Program-made: the position numbers and the translations under genes
NCBI RefSeq assembly: GCF_020991275.1
Contig: NZ_JAJLQY010000007.1
Location: 372,001-436,000 of the forward strand
DNA: 64,000 bases
Direction: 5' to 3'
From: Actinocorallia sp. API 0066
GTDB taxonomy: Bacteria; Actinomycetota; Actinomycetes; Streptosporangiales; Streptosporangiaceae
In this document: positions 51,301 to 59,548 of the stretch, in pieces
Position numbering within the stretch: position 1 is the first letter of the stretch
Layout of the letters: each line of letters begins with the position of its first letter
Notes under the pieces: generated by a model
Database searches by the model: none
Told to the model about the DNA's origin: nothing
What the model saw: the letters and a program-made list of their open reading frames with translations, nothing else

Positions 51301-51846
51301 GAACGGCCCGTCTTCGCCACCCGCTCCCGCAAGGAGTCGGAGTGGCGGCTCATCCTCGTGGTGGACGTCTCGGGCTCGATGGAGGCGTCCGTCATCTGGT
51401 CGGCGCTCACCGCCGCCGTACTCGGCGGGGTGCCTACGCTGTCCACCCACTTCCTCGCCTTCTCCACCGAGGTCATCGACCTCACCGGGCAGGTGCGGGA
51501 CCCATTGGGGCTGCTCCTCGAAGTGCGCGTAGGCGGCGGCACCCACATCGCCGCGGGGCTCGCGCACGCCAGGTCCCTCATGACGGTGCCGAGCCGGACC
51601 CTCATCGCCGTCGTCAGCGACTTCGAGGAGGGGCCGCCGCTCGGCGGCCTCCTGAGCGAGGTCCGCGCCTTGGCGTCGTCCGGGGCGCACCTCCTCGGCT
51701 GCGCCGCCCTCGACGACACAGGCAGACCCCGCTACAGCCTGCCCGTAGCCCGCCAGGTCGCCGCCGCGGGAATGCCGGTGGCCGCCCTCAGCCCCCTCGC
51801 CCTGGCCCGCTGGGTCGGCGACCGCCTCCGCGGAGAACCCCGATGA
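48373..51846 (+). CDS. Fused DUF5682 and von Willebrand factor A protein
   Basis: A 1157-residue fusion. The N-terminal half is DUF5682: GVRHHSPA with Gly26/His29-His30, VCVELPAEF, FSPELAA and a later AHMRAVLRG...VVVGAFHAP with His222. This order of Gly-x-x-His, acid, Arg and late His recalls the TraB/EreA-like fold. A linker (about 780-980) includes an Arg-rich MoxR-contact-like zone. The C-terminal vWA (about 985-1157) has an intact MIDAS: DVSGSM (Asp998, Ser1000, Ser1002), Thr1057 in GGGTH and Asp1083 in VVSDFEEG. In many genomes these are two genes; here they are one. GTG and ATGA overlaps tie it to both neighbours. Confidence 0.88.
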   Translation: MTLVQEAADPREAVAALTGAAPFLVGVRHHSPALAAVVPALLDAARPDAVCVELPAEFQRWLPHLGDPGAVAPLALAGTDADGRLGFYPFADFSPELAAIRWARAHDVPVLCCDLPLADPGWAAGGEPGAGGPQRYAAGLRAAGAGRDGDDLWDRSVEVLAPGCAPEEVRRAALAVGWALRADAAAAGISGVDLAREAHMRAVLRGAVAGGLRTAVVVGAFHAPALVDLDGEGLYDPREAASDVPVTSLVPYAFDLLDARSGYPAGIRDPRWQQAVLEAGGEPAPLREAAARAITDVCRALRAAGHTAGTGEAAEALRVACDLAALRGLPAPGRGELVEAVTTVLGQGETLGRGRAVAKALETVMVGNARGRTAPGTPRSGLGPSVEAELAALRLPGPHDPGSREIRLEPLRSDLDRRREILLQRLTVCGVGYGKPLEVAGTGDAAALGAKWRLTWNPSVPARLDLAGVRGVTAAQAAAGTLAEEHRRASAEGGATCAAILTGLEAAARCDLPELVAVRLREAADTLPASATLPELVSGLDLAEALRRDHLAGTTPELRESAGELTEILLDAAVRALPGLAGGDKAEDAGAVVDLAVRAADRRLGLRMEGALNHLSLDGSPLMQGASLAVKVLLGLDSAAELGARVAGWVDGAADPDGRTRLARRLRGLLAAAAPLLQSAPAALDPLADRVETLPDRAFLDRLPALRGGFDALSPAARGRLLATVAERLGDTVDTTLAASPELLAQWTSADAAATAALEALGFTIPGVSPSSDAASAAAPTVAASGQRLSPADRWRLLLGRENERLSGEARRYARALDELYGAGQGEGSGDFGSADGGGNSASFPSARDWASELEALFGADLREEVLAGAADAGRTDVLTQLDPASVRPSVALLTTVLSLAGGMPEQKLAALRPLVRRLVEELAKELATQVRPALTGLATPRPTRRPGGKLDLPRTLRANLAHTRRREDGTALVVPERPVFATRSRKESEWRLILVVDVSGSMEASVIWSALTAAVLGGVPTLSTHFLAFSTEVIDLTGQVRDPLGLLLEVRVGGGTHIAAGLAHARSLMTVPSRTLIAVVSDFEEGPPLGGLLSEVRALASSGAHLLGCAALDDTGRPRYSLPVARQVAAAGMPVAALSPLALARWVGDRLRGEPR

Positions 51847-53882
51847 CCGTGCCGCTCCCGCCCGCCGCCCCCGACGTCGTCGCCGAGGCCGTCGAGAGCC
51901 TCACCACACGGCTGCGCAAGAAGCTCGACGCCGCCCTCGCCCAGTACGAGGCGCACCCCCGCGCTGAGCAGCCCGACGGCTCCGTGACCATCGCCTGCGG
52001 CGAGGACACCACCGTCACCCTCACCCCCGACCCCACCACCGGCGTTCTCACCACCCCGGCCGCCGTGGCCTGCACCTGCCTCCTCTCCCCGCGCTGCCTC
52101 CACCGCGCCGCCCTCCTCACCCTCTGCCCCCTCCCCGACCCGTCCCTCAACGGGCTCGGCGAAGGCGACGAGGCCGAGCCGGACGCCGCGTCGCCCGCCG
52201 GTCCTTCCGGCACGTCGCCGGGCGGCACAGCCCTCCAGGACGGCCCAGAAGGCCACACGACGGCACCGGGCGGCACAAGCGACCAGGACGGCGTCTCGGG
52301 GCGGGTGACGTCCGGCTCGGGCGCGGCAGGGGCGTCCAGCGCCTCGGGAGGCGCTCCGGGGGCCGCTGTGACGGCGCCGGGCGGTGCCGCTCTCTCGGTC
52401 GGGGGGTTCGGCGGCGCGGCCGCCCAGGGCGTCCAGGAGGCCGGGGCGGTGCGGTTGACGGCGCGGCAGGAGAAGGCGGCGCGGGGGCTGTTCGAGGTCG
52501 CGGCGGCGGTGCTGGCGGCGGGCGTGCCCGCGGCGGGCGCGGTGCCGCAGGCCGAACTGCTGCGGGCCGCGCACACCGCGCGCGTCGCCGGGCTGCACCG
52601 GGCCGAGGCGGCGGCGCTGCGGGTCGTGCGGGGGCTGCGCTCGGCGCGGGCCAGGCACGCCTCGCACCGGCTCGCCGACCTCGTCGGCGCGCTGCGCGAA
52701 CTGCTGCTCACCACGCACCTGCTCGGCGCGGGTAACGCCGACGCGGCGCTCGTCGGCACCGCCCGCCGCGCCTACAAGCCGGGCGGCAGCCTCCGCCTGC
52801 ACGGTGTGTTCCGTGAGCCCGTCATCAGCGCCACCGGCTACGGCGGCGTCGTCACCCACCTGCTCGGCGAGGACGGCCGCTGGTACGACCTCGGTGACGT
52901 CCGGCCGGGCGGTCCGGCCAGGGCGCGCGGCGCGGGCACCGCGGCTATCGCGCTCGGCGGCGGTGTCCTCGACCACGCCCGGCTCGCCAGGACGGGCCTG
53001 CTCGTGACGGGCACCACCGTCTCCCCCGAAGGGCGGCTCGGCGCGGGCAGGGGAGTGCGCGCCACCGAGATCCCCGGCTCCGGATGGAACACGCCGGGCC
53101 TGTTCGGCAGACCCCTCGCCGAGGCCGTCGCCGAGCGTCTCACGACGGCTCCGGGCGCCGACCCCGAGGAGGCGGAGCACCGGGCCCGCACGCCGCTGGG
53201 CTGCGACCTCGTCATCATCGGCCCCGACGGTGACGGCGTCCGCGCCCGCGAGGTCCGCCCCGACGGCACCGAGGGTGCCGTCGTGCGCCTCCTCCCGGCC
53301 CTGGCGCACCCCGATCTCGGCCACCTGGAGAACCTGCGCGCCCTGTCCCGCCGCCCCGGCCTGCACCTGCGCGCCATAGTCCGCGTGGACCCGGACCGCC
53401 CCGCCACCCTCATCCCCCTGGCCGTAGCCCCAGCCCCTTACGACGCCCCCACCCTCACCCTCCCGCCCCAGTGGGACGGCCACGCCGACCTCGGTTACGA
53501 CCGCCTCCAGGGCGCCCACTTCCCCGCCCACCTCCCACCGCCCCCGGAAGCCCCACCCACCCCCGACCCCCTAACGGGCTCACCCCTCTGGCGCTCCCGC
53601 CGCCTCATCGAACTCACCGTCTCCGGCGGCCGCCGCGCCGCCGCCCGCTCCCTCCGCGGCGACGCCGACCCGTCCCACCTCCGAGCCACCGGCTTCCCCA
53701 CCGCCGCCTCCCTGGCCCTCACTCTCACCGCCGAAGCCGACCGCCGCCCCCGAGACCCCTTCGGCCGCCTCACCGACCCCACCCCCACCCCTTTCGCCCA
53801 AGCCTGGCTCACCGCCGCCCTCCACCTCCACACCACCGAACACACCCTCATCTCCACCACCTGGCTCCCCACCCCACCCTGA
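51843..53882 (+). CDS. SWIM zinc-finger family protein
   Basis: A 679-residue protein. The SWIM motif CxC...CxH is at Cys77, Cys79, Cys85 and His87 in CTCLLSPRCLH, which is a short spacing for the class. A Gly/Ser/Ala-rich linker (about 105-205) joins a C-terminal domain with helical RLADLVGALRELLLTTHLLGAG and strand-rich FREPVISATGYGGVVTHLL. SWIM fingers bind nucleic acid or protein. ATG overlaps the fusion-gene stop by 4 bp. It is the last gene of the operon; no terminator is seen before the repeat array. Confidence 0.85.
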   Translation: MTVPLPPAAPDVVAEAVESLTTRLRKKLDAALAQYEAHPRAEQPDGSVTIACGEDTTVTLTPDPTTGVLTTPAAVACTCLLSPRCLHRAALLTLCPLPDPSLNGLGEGDEAEPDAASPAGPSGTSPGGTALQDGPEGHTTAPGGTSDQDGVSGRVTSGSGAAGASSASGGAPGAAVTAPGGAALSVGGFGGAAAQGVQEAGAVRLTARQEKAARGLFEVAAAVLAAGVPAAGAVPQAELLRAAHTARVAGLHRAEAAALRVVRGLRSARARHASHRLADLVGALRELLLTTHLLGAGNADAALVGTARRAYKPGGSLRLHGVFREPVISATGYGGVVTHLLGEDGRWYDLGDVRPGGPARARGAGTAAIALGGGVLDHARLARTGLLVTGTTVSPEGRLGAGRGVRATEIPGSGWNTPGLFGRPLAEAVAERLTTAPGADPEEAEHRARTPLGCDLVIIGPDGDGVRAREVRPDGTEGAVVRLLPALAHPDLGHLENLRALSRRPGLHLRAIVRVDPDRPATLIPLAVAPAPYDAPTLTLPPQWDGHADLGYDRLQGAHFPAHLPPPPEAPPTPDPLTGSPLWRSRRLIELTVSGGRRAAARSLRGDADPSHLRATGFPTAASLALTLTAEADRRPRDPFGRLTDPTPTPFAQAWLTAALHLHTTEHTLISTTWLPTPP

Positions 53883-53999
53883 CCCCACCGACAAGACACC
53901 ACCCCCCAGAAAGCCACACCAGCCCCCTACACACGGCCACCCCCCACGGCCACCAGCCCGATCACCGACCAGCCCACCCAACACACGCAGACAACCATC

Positions 54000-54970
54000 T
54001 ACATCCATCAGACCCCCCACACAGCCCCCTGCCCTCAACCGCCCAAGGACCTGCGCCAGCCCGCCTCAGAAACTCCCAAAGGCCCGACGCACCGACGCAC
54101 GGCGGCCGCATCGCGCCAGACGAATCCCGTAGCCATCGGGTCCCATATCAGCGGCCCCGGCCTACTCACCAACCGTCCGCGCGCCGCCGCCCTGACGTCT
54201 ACGGCGCACGACCTGCGTCCATCAGACGCTCCGAGCAGCGCCCTGTCCTCAAAGCCCACGAGCCCGTGCGAGCCCGCCTGAGACGCTCCCACGGCCCGAC
54301 GCGGCGACGCGCGGCGGCCGCGTCGTGCCAGGGGAATCCCGTGGCCGTCGGGTCGCATGTCAGCGGCCCCGGCCTACTCACCAACCGTCCGCGCGCCGCC
54401 CCACGCCCGTCGCCACCCTGACGCCTGCGGCGCGGCGCACGGCCCGCGTCCATCAGACGCTCCGAGCAGCGCCCTGTCCTCAAAGCCCACGAGCCCGTGC
54501 GAGCCCGCCTCGGACGCTTGCACGGCCCGACGCGGCGACGCGCGGCGGCCGCGTCGTGCCAGGGGAATCCCGTGGTCATCGGGTCGCATGTCAGCGGCCC
54601 CGGCCTACTCACCAACCGTCCGCGCGTCGCCGCCCCGACGTCTGCGGCGCACGGCCTGCGTCCATCAGACGGTCCGAGCAGCGCCCTGTGCTCAACCGCC
54701 CACGGGCCTGTGTGAACCTGCCTCAGACGCTCCCACGGCCCGGTGCCAGCGACGCACGGTGGGGTGCATCACGCCAGGCTGATCTCGGGCCATCGGGTCC
54801 CGTATCAGTGGCCCCGACCTGCTCATCAACCGTCCGCCCAAGGGCTTGCGCGAGCCGCCTCAGACACTCCCACGGGCCCGACGTCAGCGGTATGCGTGCC
54901 GGGCTGGTGTCGGGCCATTGGGTTGCGCGCGGGCGGCCCGAGCCTGCTCACCGGCCGTCGGGACGGCCTT
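54000..54970. repeat. Non-coding tandem repeat array, about 4.5 units of 212-231 bp
   Basis: Long units repeat head to tail. One anchor, TCAGCGGCCCCGGCCTACTC, starts at 54148, 54360 and 54591, and a diverged copy at about 54805, giving periods of 212, 231 and 214 bp. A second anchor, GCGTCCATCAGAC, starts at 54215, 54446 and 54658, with a partial copy at about 54003. Middle units are nearly identical (CTCAAAGCCCACGAGCCCG); outer ones are worn. The 231-bp unit has a 19-bp insertion. On the minus strand units can be read as a VSRPGPL...TGFPWHDAAAARRRVGP-like peptide, but 212 bp shifts the frame between copies, so one protein is unlikely. From 54971 to 55248 no feature is seen. Confidence 0.9.
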
Positions 54971-55248
54971 CCGTGCTCTTCGGTGCGCGTAAGACCGCGC
55001 GCGTCGGTGAGAGGACAGGGGCTGTGGCGCCGCGCCGGGGTGCGGCGGTGGGTGCCACCGGCTTGGGCCGATCGTCGGGTGGTGGGACGGTGTTGAGGCT
55101 CCATGGTGCGAGGGCTGTCGCATCACTGCCTGCGGCCGACGTTAGTGGTGTGTGGTGGGAGCGGCGGGTGAGGCTGATGCCGGGCTGTCGGGTCGTGCTC
55201 GGTGGGCCGAGGGTGGTGCGACCGGCTGGTGGTTTGGGGTGGGGTGGG

Positions 55249-56280
55249 TTAGCAGGTGGTGGGCGGGGGGTTGGGGGTTTTGGGGGTGGGCGGCGTGGGT
55301 GGGGAGGGGTGGTGGGAGAGGGAGGTGGTGGCGGCGGCGAGGAGGCGGGTGGCGTATTCGTGGAGGAACTCCAGGTAGTCGCGGGGGGCTTGGATGGTGA
55401 AGGGGACGCCTTCGGGGATCCAGACGAGGGGGTAGGTCATCGAGGGGTGGTCGTCGCCGCCGAAGGGCCAGGCTGTGTGGTCGGCGTCCACGGCGCGGGC
55501 GTCCTGGGCCCAGGGGCCGAAGTGGGCGCGCGCGGCGTCCAGCGGCATGGCGATGATGGCGTGGGCGGTGTGGCGGGGGGTGCGGTCGGGCGTGGCGAAG
55601 GTGAGTTCGGCGACCTCCTCGGCGGAGAGGGAGCGGGGTTCCGCGCGCACGCCGGTGCCCAGCACGTCGCCGATCCTGTCGACGCGGAACGTGCGCCAGG
55701 CCGCGCGTTCGAGGTCCCAGGCGACGAGGAACCACTTGCGCTGCGCCGACACCAGCGAGTGCGGCTCCACGTGCCGCCGGGTCTCCTCGCCGCCCGCCGC
55801 CGTGTAGGGGAACCGGATCCGCTCGTTGTCGCGGCAGGCGAGCGCCAGCGCGCCGAGCAGCGCCGAGGCGATCGGCCCGCCGCGCGGCCCCTGCGGCCGG
55901 ATCGAGCCGCCCAGCGCGTTCACCCGCTCCCGGACGGCGGGCGGCAGCACCTGCTCGAACTTCGCGAGCGCGCTCAGCGCCGTGCTCTCGCCGTCCACGA
56001 TGCCGGTGGTCGCGGCGATGCGCAGGCCGACCGCGACGCTCACCGCCTCGTCGTCGGTGAGCAGCAGCGGCGGCATCCGGTTGCCGGCGCCGAGCCGGTA
56101 TCCGCCCCCGATGCCGGGCGTGGACTCGATCTCGTAGCCGAGTTCGCGCAGCGCGTCGATCCGTCGCCGCAGCGACCGGGTGGTGACGCCGAGCCGTTCG
56201 GCGAGCTCCTCGCCCGGCCACCAGCGGTGGGACTGCAGCAGCGTGAGCAGACTGAGCGTGCGTGCCGTGGTTTCTCCCAT
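55249..56280 (-). CDS. WYL-domain transcriptional regulator (YafY-like)
   Basis: A 343-residue regulator. The N-terminal winged helix (about 5-60) reads LSLLTLLQSHRWWPGEELAERLG and TTRSLRRRIDALRELGYEIES. The WYL domain follows, with the GPIASALLGALALAC helix and the ligand-strand variant AQRKWFLVAWDLERAAWRTFRVDRI. A C-terminal WCX-like extension ends in a Pro/Thr-rich tail. The ATG lies 63 bp from the divergent DrrA-type gene, which it most likely controls through a palindrome in the gap. Such regulators answer to nucleic-acid or small-molecule ligands. Confidence 0.9.
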   Translation of the reverse strand: MGETTARTLSLLTLLQSHRWWPGEELAERLGVTTRSLRRRIDALRELGYEIESTPGIGGGYRLGAGNRMPPLLLTDDEAVSVAVGLRIAATTGIVDGESTALSALAKFEQVLPPAVRERVNALGGSIRPQGPRGGPIASALLGALALACRDNERIRFPYTAAGGEETRRHVEPHSLVSAQRKWFLVAWDLERAAWRTFRVDRIGDVLGTGVRAEPRSLSAEEVAELTFATPDRTPRHTAHAIIAMPLDAARAHFGPWAQDARAVDADHTAWPFGGDDHPSMTYPLVWIPEGVPFTIQAPRDYLEFLHEYATRLLAAATTSLSHHPSPPTPPTPKTPNPPPTTC

Positions 56281-56304
56281 GGATCTCAGGTTATGGGTAA
56301 TTGA

Positions 56305-56336
56305 GGACGGGAACCGTCCGCGTCTCTTTCTAGCGT
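56305..56336. promoter_or_regulatory. Palindrome and -10 box between WYL regulator and DrrA-type gene
   Basis: GGACGG-GAA-CCGTCC (56305-56319) is a perfect 6-3-6 palindrome in the 63-bp divergent gap. TAGCGT (56331-56336) is a good -10 box that would start transcription at or just before the ATG at 56344, so the exporter message may be leaderless. The palindrome overlaps the place of a -35 box, fitting repression by the WYL protein. Confidence 0.5.
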
Positions 56337-56343
56337 GTACGCC

Positions 56344-57345
56344 ATGGACACACCGATCATCTCGGCACGGGGCCTGACGAAGACCTTCACCGTGGCGCGG
56401 CGCCCCGTGACCGCCGTCGCCGGGCTCGACCTCGACGTCACCGAAGGCGAGCTGCTCGCCTTCCTCGGCCCGAACGGGGCAGGGAAATCCACGAGCATCC
56501 GCATGCTGACCACGCTGCTGCCGCCCACGTCGGGGACGGCGCGGGTCGCCGGGCACGACGTGCGCACCGAGCGGGCCCGGGTGCGGCGGGCCATCGGCTA
56601 CGTCGGGCAGGGCAACAGCGCGGGCCACAACCAGCGCGTCCGCGACGAGCTGCTCAGCCAGGGCGCGTTCTACGGGATGGCGCGGCGGGCCGCGACACAG
56701 CGCGCCGACGAGCTGATCGAGTCGCTCGACCTCGCGCAGCTCGCGGACCGCACGGTGATGAACCTGAGCGGCGGCCAGAAGCGCAGGCTGGACATCGCGC
56801 TCGGCCTCATGCACCGGCCGCGCGTGCTGTTCCTCGACGAGCCGTCCACCGGCCTCGACCCGCAGAGCCGCGCCAACCTGTGGGAGCACATCCTCGACCT
56901 GCGCCGCACCTCCGGCACGACGGTCTTCCTCACGACGCACTACCTGGAGGAGGCCGACAACTTCGCCGAGCGCGTCCTGGTCATGGACCACGGCGCCGTG
57001 ATCGCCGACGACACCGCGGACCGGCTGAAGTCGGAACTGGCCGGTGACGTCGTGACGCTCGGCTTCACGAGCCCCGAGGACGCGGCGACCGCCGTTCCCG
57101 TCGTCGGGAAGCGCACCGGACGAACCGTCGAGCGCCTCGACGCCACCACGCTCCGCGTCACCGTGGACGGCGGGCCGGCCCTCGTGCCGGTGCTGACGCG
57201 TGAGCTCGACGCCGCCGCGGCCCCGCCCGTCCGGCTGGCGCTGCGCGAGCCGACCCTCGACGACGTGTTCCTCTCGCTGACCGGACGCAGCCTGCGCGAG
57301 GCCGGTGCGGCGACCCCCGAGCACGCCGAGCCCGCCCCCGTCTGA
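56344..57345 (+). CDS. Daunorubicin-resistance-type ABC exporter ATPase (DrrA family)
   Basis: A 333-residue ATPase with Walker A GPNGAGKST (42-50), signature LSGGQKRRLD, Walker B RVLFLDEPSTGLD and the H-loop LTTHYLEEAD. A C-terminal regulatory extension with LREPTLDDVFLSLTGRSLRE is the DrrA mark. It powers export of a drug or lipid with the membrane partner encoded 78 bp downstream. ATG 56344 is chosen over a GTG three codons earlier on grounds of the -10 box. Substrate is unknown; no biosynthetic cluster adjoins. Confidence 0.94.
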   Translation: MDTPIISARGLTKTFTVARRPVTAVAGLDLDVTEGELLAFLGPNGAGKSTSIRMLTTLLPPTSGTARVAGHDVRTERARVRRAIGYVGQGNSAGHNQRVRDELLSQGAFYGMARRAATQRADELIESLDLAQLADRTVMNLSGGQKRRLDIALGLMHRPRVLFLDEPSTGLDPQSRANLWEHILDLRRTSGTTVFLTTHYLEEADNFAERVLVMDHGAVIADDTADRLKSELAGDVVTLGFTSPEDAATAVPVVGKRTGRTVERLDATTLRVTVDGGPALVPVLTRELDAAAAPPVRLALREPTLDDVFLSLTGRSLREAGAATPEHAEPAPV

Positions 57346-57423
57346 TCCGCCTCCGGACGGCGGCCACGGGAGCCGCCGCCGTCCCGCCCCCCGCTTCGAC
57401 TTCGACGACACCTTGGAGTGCCG

Positions 57424-58227
57424 ATGTCCGTTGGTTCCGTGCCCGCCGTGGGCGCCCCCGCCACCCGCTCCGGCGAGCGCCCGGTGCGCGACACCTGGAA
57501 CGTGTTCGTAAGGGAGATCAGGCCGCTGCTGCGCGACCCGTTCTCCGTCGTGTTCAGCCTCGTCCAGCCGCTGGTGTTCCTCGGCCTGTTCGGGCCGCTG
57601 CTCGTCGGCCAGGCGGGCGGCCCCGCCGCGGACACGCTCGTCTGGTTCGTGCCCGGCATCATGGTGATGACCGTGCTGTTCGGCTCCGGCGCGACCGGGT
57701 CGAACCTGTTGTTCGAGGCGCAGACCGGATCGCACGAGCGCACCCTCGTCGCGCCGGTCTCGCGCGGCGCGCTGCTCGCGGGCCGCGCGCTCAAGGAGGT
57801 CGTGCCGATCATGGCGCAGGCGGTGCTGATCGTGCTCGCGGCCCTGCCGTTCGGCTACCGCGCGAGCGTACCCGGCCTGATCCTCACGCTGGTGCTCCTC
57901 GCCGTCTTCGGGATCGGCCTGGGCAGCCTGAGCTACACGCTCGCGATGGCCAGCCGCAAGAAGGACTGGATGTTCTGGCTCGTGCAGCAGACGCTGCTGT
58001 TCCCGCTGATGATCCTCTCCGGGATGCTGCTGCCGCTGGAGGAAGGCCCGTCCTGGATGCGCGCCGTCGCCTCCGTCAACCCGATCAGCCACATCGTCGA
58101 CGCGGCGCGCGCCCTGCTCGCGGGGGACGTCGCCGAGAACGTCGTCGCCTACGGCTTTGTCGCCGCGGTGGTGCTGGCGGCCCTCGGCCTCGCGGTGGGC
58201 ATCACCACCATGCGCCGCCAGACCTGA
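57424..58227 (+). CDS. ABC-2 exporter permease (DrrB family)
   Basis: A 267-residue membrane partner of the DrrA-type ATPase. About six helices and the ABC-2 marks TWNVFVREIRPLLRDPFSVVFSLVQPLVFLGLFGPLL, VPGIMVMTVLFGSG and FPLMILSGMLLPLEEGPSWMR are present. A 78-bp gap separates it from the ATPase gene. The complex would extrude hydrophobic compounds. It ends just before a convergent oxidoreductase gene, with a small GTCCCGG/CCGGGAC inverted repeat between them. Confidence 0.92.
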   Translation: MSVGSVPAVGAPATRSGERPVRDTWNVFVREIRPLLRDPFSVVFSLVQPLVFLGLFGPLLVGQAGGPAADTLVWFVPGIMVMTVLFGSGATGSNLLFEAQTGSHERTLVAPVSRGALLAGRALKEVVPIMAQAVLIVLAALPFGYRASVPGLILTLVLLAVFGIGLGSLSYTLAMASRKKDWMFWLVQQTLLFPLMILSGMLLPLEEGPSWMRAVASVNPISHIVDAARALLAGDVAENVVAYGFVAAVVLAALGLAVGITTMRRQT

Positions 58228-58275
58228 CACCGGTGCCGTCCCGGCCGGGACACCGCGCGCTCGGAGGGCGGCCCT

Positions 58276-59289
58276 TCAGGGTTCGGGCCGCCAGCCGAGC
58301 GCGGGGCCGAGCCGGGTGGCCATGTCGGTGAGGATCTGGACGTAGTCCTCGTGCTCGAAGGTGAACGGGAGGGCGAAGGCGACCTCGTCCACCTCCTGGA
58401 AGGCGGGGTCGGCCCGCAGGCGTTCGGCGATCTGCTCGGACGTGCCCACCACGTCACGCGCGAACATGAGGCGGGCCGGGCCCTGCGGCTCGGCCGTCCG
58501 GGGCGTCCGGGCCTCGGCGTAGGCGGCGTACTTCGCCCGCTGCTCGGGGGTGGCGGTGTCGGTGGGGATGACGACGAGGCCCTGGGAGACGCGCGCCTTC
58601 TCCCCGTCGGGGTGGGCGGCGCGGAACGCCCGGATGTGGGAGTGCTGGACCTCGGCGAAGTCCGCGGACTCCTCGGCCTTGACGACGTTGCTCGTGAGCA
58701 GGTTCAACCCGTTCTCGCCCGCCCACCGGGCCGAACGCAGGCTGCCGCCCCCGTACCACATGCGCGAGGCGAGGCCGGGGGAGTGCGGCTGCACCCGGTC
58801 GGAGAACACCTCGAACCCCTCGACGCCGCTGAAATCCGTGGCCGGCTCCCCGCGGACGAGATCGAGCAGCCGTTTGACGCGGGTGTACCCGAAGTCCTCA
58901 AGATCGGCGGTGTCCGGGTAAAGCGCGCCCTTCACCGTGTCGTAGCGCATCGGCGGGCCGACGCTGACGCCCGGGTTGAGCCGCCCGCCCGACAGCACGT
59001 CGACCGTCGCGAGATCCTCGGCGAGGCGCAGCGGGTTCTCCCAGCCCAGCGGGATCACCGCGGTGCCCAGCTGGATCCTGCTGGTCCGCTGGGACGCGGC
59101 GGCGAGCACCGCGACGGGCGAGGAGATGCCGTACTGCAGGTGCCGGTGCCGTACCCAAGCGCGGTCGAACCCCAGTTGTTCGCCCAGTTCGATGATCTCG
59201 AGCGTGCTCTCGTGGCCGCGCCGTGGGTCGCTTCCGTCGAACAGCCCGATCGTGAGGAATCCCAGCCTCGTCAGCCCCCGCGTGCCCAT
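58276..59289 (-). CDS. LLM-class flavin- or F420-dependent oxidoreductase
   Basis: A 337-residue luciferase-like monooxygenase-fold protein. The TIM-barrel segments FLTIGLFDG, LGFDRAWVRHRHLQYG, RIQLGTAVIPLGWENPLRLAEDLATVDVLSGGRL and WYGGGSLRSARWAGENGLNLL are visible. It lacks the longer NtaA/SnaA features of the other LLM protein in this window, so it is a different subgroup. Whether FMN or F420 is used cannot be told. It is a stand-alone gene, convergent with the DrrB gene. Confidence 0.88.
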   Translation of the reverse strand: MGTRGLTRLGFLTIGLFDGSDPRRGHESTLEIIELGEQLGFDRAWVRHRHLQYGISSPVAVLAAASQRTSRIQLGTAVIPLGWENPLRLAEDLATVDVLSGGRLNPGVSVGPPMRYDTVKGALYPDTADLEDFGYTRVKRLLDLVRGEPATDFSGVEGFEVFSDRVQPHSPGLASRMWYGGGSLRSARWAGENGLNLLTSNVVKAEESADFAEVQHSHIRAFRAAHPDGEKARVSQGLVVIPTDTATPEQRAKYAAYAEARTPRTAEPQGPARLMFARDVVGTSEQIAERLRADPAFQEVDEVAFALPFTFEHEDYVQILTDMATRLGPALGWRPEP

Positions 59290-59548
59290 CGTCCCGGCTC
59301 CTTCCGCCCGCGGCGCGTCCCGTGGCGCCGCCCGCGCCGATTCTTACACCGTTCGCGCGGTGGCGCGGATCACGCCTGTGGATAACCCAGGGGATGGAAA
59401 AACCGGACGTGACGCCCGTCTTGGGACGTGCTTGGACGCCTGCTCTGAACTCCGCCTTGTCTCCCTATAGTGTTCTGTTTCTGACGCCGCCCACCTGCGG
59501 CATCATCTGGAGTTGAGTCGCGAGACCGTCCGAGGAAAGCATCTGTTC

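Noticed and set aside
41500-53882. Reading the MoxR-vWA operon as a magnesium chelatase or cobaltochelatase cluster
   Set aside because: AAA plus vWA pairs also occur in chelatases, but DUF4132, DUF5682, SWIM and the 1609-aa partner are not chelatase components and no porphyrin or cobalamin genes lie nearby.
54199-54615. Minus-strand ORF of about 139 residues with an internal peptide repeat in the tandem array
   Set aside because: The peptide repeat simply mirrors the DNA repeat, frames shift between 212-bp units, and no start signals or outside conservation can be seen.
53883-54970. CRISPR array in the repeat region
   Set aside because: Units are over 200 bp, adjoin without unique spacers of even length, and no cas genes are present.
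54325-56304. Long plus-strand open frame through the repeat array and across the WYL gene
   Set aside because: Antisense to a clear WYL regulator and driven by lack of stop codons in GC-rich DNA.
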